From positions 62,650,843 through 62,714,842 of the forward strand of contig CP154955.1 of NCBI GenBank assembly GCA_039621445.1: 64,000 bases of DNA, read 5' to 3'. Positions 56,193 to 64,000 of the stretch are shown piece by piece. The translations under genes and the position numbers were made by a program. The first letter of the stretch is position 1. The number at the start of each line of letters is the position of its first letter. The notes beneath the pieces are model-generated. The model did not search any database. It saw only the letters and a program-made list of their open reading frames with translations, and had not been told where the DNA came from. The DNA comes from Euglena gracilis. Lineage: Eukaryota; Euglenida; Euglenophyceae; Euglenales.

Positions 56193-57789
56193 ATGTGTCT
56201 GGTGGTGCCGGAAATATCCGGTGCCGTTTCCGTTGTGGAGGACTATGGTGATGATTTGAGGGATAACCTCACCCCCGGTGATGTTTACCGAATTGTCGGT
56301 CAACTCCCAGCAGATCACCCGCTGAGCAAACAAATTCAGCATGTCCACCAATGTGTTGCGGAATGCGCAACCATGATCAACAAGGTGTTGCAGTTTGATG
56401 AGGACAATCAAAGGGTTGTCAACACCAAACTGGAATATTTTTTGAGTTTTTTGCAGGAAATGCGCAAATATTGCCAAAATGCGGGGAAAGACCTTCAGCA
56501 TTTTCGAGAAAGTGTTGACAGTATTTTACACATCCAACTTCCACAAAATTTCCAACAAATCAGTGAAACACTGCAGGAAGCGGAAAACGCGGAATGATTC
56601 CAAGTTTCTGTATGTGCAAGATGGTATGAGCCATCTTTTTGCCAAAGTGGAATCTTGTTCAACAATGCTACTGCAATTGCTGCAACAGTTACACGCGCAA
56701 AATGCCACCCCCAAAATGTCGCAAATCGGTAACTTTGTCGCGGTTGAGCATTTTGCCGCACTCACCACTTCTTTCCAAGAAGCCCAACAATGGATTTTGC
56801 ATCTCGAAATCGAGCATTTGAAGCAATTTCAGGCGAAAGTGCAAGAAAATTTTGTTCCCCGTACGCAAATTCAGCTTTTGGAGGAACGAATCCTACACTT
56901 GGAGCATAAATCCTGTCATTGTGCCGCAAATGAGGACGGATTAACCTCCTTGAACACGAAAATCGCGGATTGCGCACAACGGTTGTATTTCGCGCAACAA
57001 AAATTGCAAACGGACATTGGTGGTATTAATGCCACCGTTGTCGGTTTGCAACAGCATGTTTCCGCACTTTCCAAGCGAATTCCCGACATTAGTGGTATTC
57101 AAGCCGCTATTGTGGAATTGCAAACCCGTTGTACCTTGTTGTCTACCACATTAGCGGAAATAAGCTCACTTCACAATGTTTCGCGCGCTCGGAGATCCGA
57201 ATCACCAGAATTTCGCTCATTTTATGACAACATGCTTGGTGACAACAAGGAAACCTGGCAAGCATTTTGCACGAGTTTGATTCAACTTGAGGAATCTGTG
57301 AATCGGATTGCCCGATCCATGCAAGATGAGGCTTCACGGTTCGATGAACGAATTTCTGCGTTGTTGGGAAAGCCAACCGCGGAAAATTCGCGCACCACCG
57401 TAGAAACCCCCAGCAAGACACCCCACCAACTGCAAATTGTCTCAAATGCTGCAAAAGTGCTTGCGGGTCAACTCCGGAATGTGGAGGAGTCCCAAGGAAA
57501 GCTTGCTCGGGATTTACATTTTGTTCGCCGGTCCCACTACCTGTGCGCCGCCGGTCGCCCCCGCGACCGGCGAGTCCCGGTGGGCCGAGGGCCCGGGGGT
57601 TCCTCGCCGTCGTGGAAAACCACGAACAGCCAGGGGGTGGGTGTTTCCGGGGTGGGGCGTGCGCTTACTCCGAGGGTTGGTGGGCTGAAGCCAACCCCCG
57701 TTTGTTTCACTCAGGTATTTTCCCCAACCCCAGCCGGCGCGTATGATCCTTTTTTCAAGGGTTTCCGAAATTTTGGTGAAAAACGATAA
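56193..57789 (+). pseudogene. Gag N-terminal coiled coil of element 2 (single-copy paralogue of the array unit)
   Basis: Starts MCLVVPEISGAVSVVEDYGD in the frame that ends at 56597, then continues in the 436-codon ORF 56479-57789. Segments align with element 1: AALTTSFQEAQQWILHLE with STLSNVLQQSQERILRLR, and PEFRSFYDNMLGDNKETWQA with PNFRTFYDQMLAKNQENLQE, then RFDERISALLGKPTAENS with VLENRLSTMMDDKTAENA. Only one copy of the unit is present, so amplification happened in the element 1 lineage. A GC-rich block at 57535-57715 (GTCGCCCCCGCGACCGGCGA hairpin) interrupts the match near the end. Confidence 0.75.
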
Positions 57790-59340
57790 ATCTGCCATTT
57801 GCAATGAAATCGAACTTTTCTCTCTGAAATCTCACTTTTCTGTCTTTCTCTCTCACACACTCTCTTGCACACCTTGAAGACACCAAACACAAACCCACAG
57901 ACCAACCCACTGAATCTTGAAACTCCGAAAGTCAGAAACTGAAAGTAGCTTGAAAGTAAACATTTGAAAGTGAACGTGCGAATGTGAAAATGTGCAAACC
58001 TGGGGCAAGTAGGTGAGGGGTAGGGGGTATAGGGGCGGCGTGAAGATGGCGGTGTTGTAGGCTCCTTCACTTGTCTCCTTCAATCACCCAATAATGTAAT
58101 TGTCCATTTCAAAATCACCAACAGTGTACTCCACACTTCAGTCAATGCCAAATTCAATACAACAGTATCCCTTCTTTGCCAAATAATGGGGAAAACTCTT
58201 CAAGTTCTGCAAAAAAAAACATAATTTGAAAGCGCAAAGTAATTTGACCCGCTTCCAATTTCTATCGCGGGGTTTTATCATTGATTGGGTGTTACCCGCG
58301 ACTTTGAAATTTGCGCTTTCTGGCAATTTTTGGCTTCCGGCGAAAGCCGGCGGCCGACACCCCCTCCCTTGCGACCTTAGTCGGACACCAAAAACACGCC
58401 CCCCCCGTTCCTCAACAAAGAGGGGGGAACTCCTCCAATCGGCCTTCACCCAAAGCCTATGTCCCACACATGCTCCCTTGAACCAACCAAACAGGAAACA
58501 AAATTCATGGACTATGGCTTTCAAGTGCCTTCAAAGCTTTGGGAAAGACTCGGTTCACCAACCAATGAATATTTGGCTGCCCCCCCCCGTTTTTAAGAAT
58601 GGTATGAGGGTCCTCACCAAGGTCTGCCCCCCCCCTTTCTGACAGATCGGGGATTTTTGGTAAAAATTTGGTGGGCGCCCCCCCCCGGGTCGGGGAGATT
58701 ATTGGTTCCAATTCGTCAAGCCCCCCCCTCCTCGGGCCGGGAGGATTTTTGTCAAAAAATCAAACGCCCGCCCCCCTCCTCGGGCCGGGGGAATATTTGT
58801 CAAAAATCAAACGCCCCCCCCCCTCCTCGGGCCGGGGGTATTTTTGTCAAACCGAAAGGGGGGCTCATATTGTGACCATGGACTCCCAACCACAATGTAA
58901 TCCATCATCTCAAAGAATCAATCTGAAAACAATCCTTCTCCACAAACTCTAACAACACCGCCATGTGTGTATGCGAGGGAGACGTGACGACAACGATGGG
59001 GAGGGAAGAGGAGGGGACGGACGGCAAATATAGCAAGTGCGGTGGGGCAAATATAAGTGCAGTGGGGCGAAAATAACAGGAATGCGGCAGTGCATAAACT
59101 GCGGTGCCCTTGGCACTCCTGGTCCCCTTGCGGGGCCTTTTTCTGCCTTTCTCCATTCTTCTTGGCAAATTCTTGCATTTGTACATTCTCTCATTCACAC
59201 GCTCATGTGGGCGTGCGTGCACTCACACCCACACGGACGTGCACATCCGGTTTTTGAATTTTAAAAGCAGCACTTTGCCTTCCCTTAAGGCTCACGGTAG
59301 AGCCTTGGGCAGGGCCTTATGGCTCCCCTTGGAGGCTATG
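57790..59340. other. Spacer with a ~50-bp GC-rich tandem repeat
   Basis: No gene is recognised. 58675-58860 holds about four units of CCCCCTCCTCGGGCCGGG followed by ATTTTTGTCAAA and AATCAAACGCC. The 3' LTR of the minus-strand chromovirus is expected here, but I cannot place its ends without a second copy. Confidence 0.5.
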
Positions 59341-59384
59341 GCCCACCATCAATTTTGAGTTCGGACATTGTGTCCACTTTCACT

Positions 59385-59565
59385 TTTTTCTCACGGCAAA
59401 ACTGTACAAAATCCGAACTGAAACGGTGAATAAAATTTCCTGCCGGTTCCCAGGTCTCCTCCCCGTCCTCATATCCGACCCACTTTGTTAAAAACTCCCA
59501 CTTTTCATCCTTTTCCTTTCCGATGCCTTAGAATTTTATCCACCTCCCACTCATCAGGTAATGCC
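59385..59565 (-). pseudogene. Chromodomain at integrase C-terminus
   Basis: Reads PDEWEVDKILRHRKG, then after a one-base frame change KWEFLTKWVGYEDGEETWEP, and AGNFIHRF. The EWEV start, LTKW.GY strand and TWEP helix start are the chromodomain landmarks. Chromodomains direct chromovirus integration to methylated-histone chromatin. The frameshift near 59515 would truncate the protein. Confidence 0.85.
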
Positions 59566-59587
59566 TCTTCTTCTTTTTCAGTTCGTT

Positions 59588-59920
59588 TTAAAAAAAAAGA
59601 GGCACCCCCTTACCTTCAACTTGAGGTTCTCGATACTCCTTCAAAAAACTCCTATGAGCTTTCGTCTCCACCCCAGGTTTCATTTCGATTACATAACTTC
59701 GTTCCCCTTCTATACCATTCACGACCCCAGGTCCTACCCACCTGGAGTCAAGCTTCTCACCCGACCCCTCGGGTCTCCTATACCAAACCTTCGTCCCCAC
59801 CTTTAGCGGTTCCATTTCTGTCCTCCCCTTATTTATCCTTGCCACCTCCTCCTCATGCTTTTTGTTGAGTATCCTAGCCACCCTCCCATCAATGTCTTGC
59901 ATCCTTCGGAAAAAGTCCAC
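59588..59920 (-). pseudogene. Integrase C-terminal GPY/F-like module
   Basis: A 110-codon ORF with VGTKVWYRRPEGSGEKLDSR, WVGPGVVNGIEGERSYVIEM and KAHRSFLKEY. It is the SH3-like module that follows the integrase core in gypsy elements, and it leads into the chromodomain. Confidence 0.82.
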
Positions 59921-59944
59921 CGAATCCTCACATTCTTGGGGTGG

Positions 59945-60660
59945 TTAATAGGGTACCCCTGCCAATGGTCGTTCCCTTCCATGCAAAATTTCAAATGGAA
60001 TCAATCCGCTTTCCCCCTTTACGTCATGAATTCGGTCCAAAACTTGGGGTAAAGCTTCAACCCAATTAATTTTTTCCTCCACATACAATTTTCTCAACAC
60101 CTCCATTACCTGTTGTCCGGCTCTCTCAACCCTCCCGTTTGCTTGGTGGTGGTATGCTTGGGAATATGCTTGCCCAATCACCAAAAGTGCACACATGTTT
60201 TTCCACCAAGTGCTTCTGAAGTTGCTCCCTTGGTCACGTGAGATGACCGAGGGAACCCCAAAAGGCCTCCACTGAAATTTCACCATTTCCTTAGCCAACC
60301 TGGCACTGGTTAATCCCTTGTCCTTGCATGCAACCCCCACAATCCATCCCGAATGCCTATCCAAACAAAGGGCTAGGGTGTCATACTCCCCCCCCGTCGT
60401 GTAAAACCCTTGGCATTCGAAACAAATCGATGGCAACAATGGTCATTAGTGCACGGGGTATGGGAGTGGACTCGATTGGTCGTTTCAAACTCTCCCCCCT
60501 CACACTCGCTTGGCACGTGGAACAATTTTTGCTGCAATATTGATTGAGTTGCTTTTCAGCCTTTTCATCAGCCCAAACAAAACGGATTGCCATGTGTTTC
60601 CAAACTTTTTCAAACCAACGTACCCAAAAACCCGTGATTTTATAGAATCACCAAGCGTTG
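59945..60660 (-). pseudogene. Integrase zinc-binding and catalytic core
   Basis: The HHCC part is recognisable as KHMAIRFVWADEKAEKQLNQ then YCSKNCSTCQ. The DDE core follows: LALCLDRHSGWIVG (first Asp), SVISRDQGSNFRSTWW (second Asp) and YHHQANGRVERAGQ (Glu). It inserts element cDNA into the genome. The N-terminal and core parts are in different frames (60381-60593 and 59945-60439). Confidence 0.9.
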
Positions 60661-61012
60661 AAAACTTTCAGGCACACACAACTTTTCTTCAAAAAACAAT
60701 TGGCCATTCAGCACTTTGAAGCCCTTTGGCCAAACTGAATCGCCTTTGGTAGCTACCCATTTTTCTTTCCATGTGGGGCATTGGGAATATGCTTCCCTCC
60801 AATCAAGCTCCCATACGGGCTCAATATCCTCAGGGGTCGTACTTGGCAGGGCGTCCCCCACTTCCATTCGAGTGTCCCCCCTCGAACTTTCAGCCGTCTC
60901 CGGGACAGGGGTCGTCTCCCCCACACTTTTTCATCCCAAAAATGAACTCGTTTCTTTTCTTTCCTGGGCCCTTGTGAGTGGGTGTCCACAGGGGTGTCTT
61001 TTCCTCCTGGGC

Positions 61013-61930
61013 CTACCCCACCCTCGGTTCCCCTCCTTGTGCACTCTCCTTTTTCTCCTTTTCCTCCTCAGGGGTTACGTTTTTGCCACCACGGGTTGTC
61101 ACCCCCCGTATCCAAGCATTACGTAAACTGGGCTGGTTTTTGATTCTTATCTCCAAGCACTGTTTTTCCTCTTCTTTTTCCTCCCGGATAAAATTTTCCA
61201 TTTCATCCTTGTCTTCGGCCGACCCATGCTTACGTATATCCCTCAGGGCCTGTGAAGCTGGGTATGCCCACCGACTAAGGATATCGGCTACGGTATTTTC
61301 TTTACCCGGGATGTATCCCACCACCAAATCATACTTGGGGAAAATTTGGTGCCATCACGCCCTCCTCCCAACCGGACCACTGGGGGTGTCTAGGACTTCC
61401 CTTGTCCATGACTCCAAACTTTGGTGGTCGTGTAAAACCAAAACGGGTTGCAATCCAATCCACCTCTCCCGTTTTCGTAGTGCCAAAATTATGGTTTACG
61501 TCTCCAACTCCATGGGGGTCCATTTTGTTTGCACCTCGGTCAATTTTCGAGACATAAAAGCCACTGGCACAATTTTTTTCTCAATCACACGCTGGGCTGT
61601 GGGTCTTCCTTCCCCCTCCTTCATTTGCTCTAACGTTGCCCCCACGGCGTACCCACTGGCATCAACCCTTAGCACAAAGAGTTTATCTGGGTCTACCCGT
61701 TGCAACATTAGGCCCGAACACAACCTTTTTTCCAGCTCCTCAAAAGCTTTTAAATCCTCCCCATCAAATTCCACAGGTTTTCGACTTCCTTTCTTTCTCA
61801 CCTCCCTGCGGACTTTCAATTTGCCTTGCAACCGGGCTGCTACTTCCGCATACATGTGAATGTATGCATTGTAATAATTTTTGAATCCCAAAAAGGCTCT
61901 CAAAGCCGTAATTGTTTTTGAACCTCCCAC
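61013..61930 (-). pseudogene. Chromovirus RNase H
   Basis: LRAFLGFKNYYNAYI (RT connection) is followed by LFVLRVDASGYAVGATLEQ (catalytic Asp), IVPVAFMSRKLTEVQTKWTP and, in a second frame, VVGYIPGKENTVADILSR (last catalytic Asp). This is the gypsy RNase H layout. A charged Glu/Lys-rich spacer (EEKEEEKQ, EEEKEKKE) follows before the integrase. Confidence 0.9.
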
Positions 61931-62035
61931 TTTTCGATCGCTCGTAACTTACCCAGTGCAGGCCTCCTAGTCCCATTTCCTAAAATCTGTCCACAAAATT
62001 CAACCTCCTTCACAAAAAGTTTGGCTTTGAATTCA

Positions 62036-62868
62036 TCAGCCACCAAAAGGTCTGTTTTGAGCACCTCCAACACCCTCCTCAAAATCTTTTTCCTGTGCCC
62101 CCACTAGATCCTCCCCTTCCCCGACCGTTGTCCGGACAAGTATGTCATCTATGTAGCCTGTGGCGATATCCCTTAATGGTGTCAAACGGTCATCGATCAT
62201 TTGCTGAAATTGTTGGGGGGCTTTTTTCAAACCCATTACGTTCACCCTTCACTGAAAAATGCCCTTGGGGGTGAAACAAAACATTATGGGTCGACTTTCT
62301 GGGTGTAAAGGTTGGTGGTGAAAATCTTGCTTCAAGTCGATGATCGACAACATTTGGTTTGCACCATGTTTGACCAAAATGTCTTCAATTTTTGGTAGGA
62401 GGTAGTTGCATCGCCTTGTTTGGCTGTTTGGGCCCCTGAGGTCCACCACCCGTCTCCAAGGAAAACCGTTGGTTTTTTTTGGTACTGGAAAAGTCTGGGA
62501 CAGCCATTCAGAATTTTTGGCTGTGGCTGGCTCAATGTTTTTTTTGTCAAGCCAGTCTTGGGTGATTTTTTTAAGTGCCTCTTTCCTCCGTGCATGAAAA
62601 AAGGCTTCTGTCTGGTTGGCTTTGCACCCTCCTTCAACGGTATGAGTGCATAACCATATTGCCCTCTTTCGGGGGGGTCTGGAAATGGCGATGACCGAAA
62701 CACCGTCCCCCTGTAATCTTGCAAAACTTGTTCCCTCAACTTGACAACCCGTTCATCCCCTTTTTCGTCCTCCCCCTCCCTTGCAATTATCATTCGGTTG
62801 ATAACGTGCACTAGGGGGTCACTTCCGTCCAAATTTGTGGCAACCTCCCCCAGGTCCTCATCGCTCAA
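62036..62868 (-). pseudogene. Chromovirus reverse transcriptase
   Basis: Blocks in order, spread over three frames: GYALIPLKEGAKPTRQKPFF, VDLRGPNSQTRRCNYLLPKI, MLSIIDLKQDFHHQ (catalytic Asp), VMGLKKAPQQFQQMID and GYIDDILVRTTVG (YIDD box at about 62125-62160). A stop after FTPKGIFQ and frame changes near 62245 and 62450 make it non-functional. Confidence 0.92.
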
Positions 62869-62869
62869 A

Positions 62870-63120
62870 AATTACAATTCCTGGTCCAACCCTTCGAATT
62901 GCAAACAAAGGCCAATTTTTTGCAACCCAAACGAAGACCCGTCCGCCACAGTCACATTGTCCACTGAAAAATTTGTGTCATCCCTGAATTTTTGCGCCTT
63001 GTGATGTGAAAAAATTCCCAGTTTTGCCTCCGCCAACCATGGATAAGAAAGAATGGCATCAACTTTGATATTTGCCTCATAAAATTCAACTTCATATTAC
63101 ACACACCCAGATTCCCTTTC
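62870..63120 (-). pseudogene. Protease-RT linker
   Basis: Reads VDAILSYPWLAEAKLGIFSH and later VTVADGSSFGLQKIGLCLQF. The ILxYPWL pattern is the segment near the end of retropepsin in gypsy elements. The catalytic DSG/DTG of the protease was not found in a readable frame. Confidence 0.6.
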
Positions 63121-63179
63121 CTCATTCCAATTTTGTCGAGGGATCATTTTCACCTGAGCACATCTGCACAGCATAATCC

Positions 63180-63894
63180 TCCCTACGATATCCGCTTTTT
63201 CCCAACACGGTTAACGAGTACTGCACCAGTTGTTTGGGCATCCTCCATTTCTTCTGAGTACCAATTGTCATTCCATATCCTCCGAACTTTTCACGGTGAC
63301 CCCTCCCCCCAGGAATGAAATTCGGGCAGGTCTGGCCATCACAAAGTTTGTTTTGTAGCTTGCTCAGAATTTTGCTCCACCAGACTCAGGTGGGTTTTTG
63401 ATATCCCCAATCTGAAAATTGACAATAATCAACATCGACAAAAGTCAGATTTCGAACACAGGGTCTTTTCCGCAAAAGTCCATGACGGGGATTTTCAGTC
63501 CACCACAATTTTGGCTTGAAATTTTCGATTATCTCCAAAGTTATTTTTTACCAGCCCATTTTCCCCCTCCAAATTTCTGACTCCCAACGTTCTCGCCGGG
63601 CTATATTCTGTACAGGACACCCCGCAGCGATGATCTGAAAATATCCGAGGGGTACCTCCAATATCTGCACTCCAAAAAATTTGCACAGTGGGTTGGGATA
63701 GATCTGGGGTTTATGTCCACTGACACAACCTTAAACCGCTGCTCTCTCAGGCAATCCCCAACCGAGCCTTTACCGCAAAAAAGGTCTAAGTCTGTTTTAT
63801 TTACGGAAAGATGTGCACGACCTCTTATGAGGTCCAGATTCCAGATTTGGGCCGAGTCACAGATTTGTCCGTCACGCACGCACACACCCAACAC
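63180..63894 (-). pseudogene. DNA-methyltransferase-like domain in the chromovirus
   Basis: Motif I reads DLDLFCGKGSVGDCLREQRF, then VVSVDINPRSIPTHCANFLE and CRYWRYPSDIF. In another frame follow CTEYSPARTLGVRNLEGEN, PRHGLLRKRPCVRNLTFVDV and DYCQFSDWGYQKPT, then REKFGGYGMTIGTQKKWRMP. FCGxGSVG plus a Cys followed by TEYSxART is the pattern of a C5-cytosine-methyltransferase-like group (SPPCTEYS). Here the prolines before Cys appear as GVS, and several frameshifts are needed, so it is inactive. It is homologous to the 32.9-34.6-kb remnant. Confidence 0.78.
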
Positions 63895-64000
63895 ACTGGA
63901 CCCACCTTATGCAGAGATCTCCTGGGATGGCAGATTTTTCATCGTGTTTTCACTCGCACGAGATTGCTCACGCCACCTGGGATTTGCGTATGTCTTTGTG

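Larger units (their letters stand above)
59340..64000 (-). mobile_element. Ty3/gypsy chromovirus with methyltransferase domain, truncated by window edge
   Basis: On the minus strand, reading from 64.0 kb down: methyltransferase remnant, protease-RT linker, RT, RNase H, integrase, GPY/F-like module, chromodomain. The RT-RNase H-integrase order is Ty3/gypsy and the terminal chromodomain marks a chromovirus. Frames change many times, so it is a degraded copy. Gag and the 5' LTR lie beyond the window. Confidence 0.9.

Noticed and set aside
57535-57715. GC-rich block as rRNA or a structured RNA gene
   Set aside because: It has one strong hairpin but no recognisable RNA family; it interrupts a Gag frame and is more likely a small insertion.

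Overview
The window looks like nuclear DNA of a eukaryotic microbe, probably a euglenid. It carries one recognisable host gene, a CUL1-type cullin on the + strand. I can trace 15 exons from about 4.8 to 25.87 kb. The N-terminal third of a normal CUL1 is not seen and probably lies upstream of the window. Exons are GC-rich at third positions and sit in long, repeat-filled introns full of C or G runs. At least five introns cannot be joined by GT-AG. They fit instead the published description of euglenid nonconventional introns: CAG at +4 to +6, CTG near -8 to -6, and base pairing between the two ends. Joined that way, the reading frame and the spacing of conserved cullin residues come out right. 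Seven other introns are ordinary GT-AG, and two junctions are unresolved. The euglenid assignment rests on this intron evidence and is an inference.

Layout. 1-3.2 kb: a ~162-bp tandem repeat, a 19-bp palindromic minisatellite and a ~1.75-kb imperfect inverted repeat. 3.2-4.8 kb: C-rich unannotated DNA. 4.8-25.9 kb: the cullin gene. Its introns hold two hAT-like MITEs with perfect 8-bp target duplications, a probable third, a 200-bp GT microsatellite starting exactly at a 5' splice site, a TIR element and a Gag fragment. 26.4-31.65 kb: a DIRS-type retrotransposon (RT, RNase H, methyltransferase-like domain, tyrosine recombinase) with inverted ends. 31.77-36.36 kb: an unusual element bounded by 325-bp near-identical inverted repeats, carrying on the minus strand a Gag-like ORF, a zinc knuckle and a broken DNA-methyltransferase-like gene. 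36.36-37.9 kb: a 480-codon orphan ORF.

37.7-54.9 kb: a + strand LTR-retrotransposon remnant with an initiator-tRNA-Met-type primer-binding site, a hairpin-rich leader and a Gag whose coiled-coil segment is tandemly amplified into ten ~1.36-1.41-kb units. A capsid-like region and a CCHC knuckle follow. 54.9-57.8 kb: the start of a second, related element with a single-copy version of the same coiled coil. 57.8-59.3 kb: unannotated DNA with a short GC-rich repeat. 59.34-64.0 kb: a minus-strand Ty3/gypsy chromovirus (methyltransferase remnant, protease/RT linker, RT, RNase H, integrase, chromodomain), truncated by the window edge.

The retroelement genes all carry stops or frameshifts and look like fossils. 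The methyltransferase remnants in two separate elements are homologous to each other, and the DIRS element has a third, different methyltransferase-like domain. The two strongest biological stories are the mixed splicing classes inside one CUL1 gene and the retroelement-borne methyltransferases.
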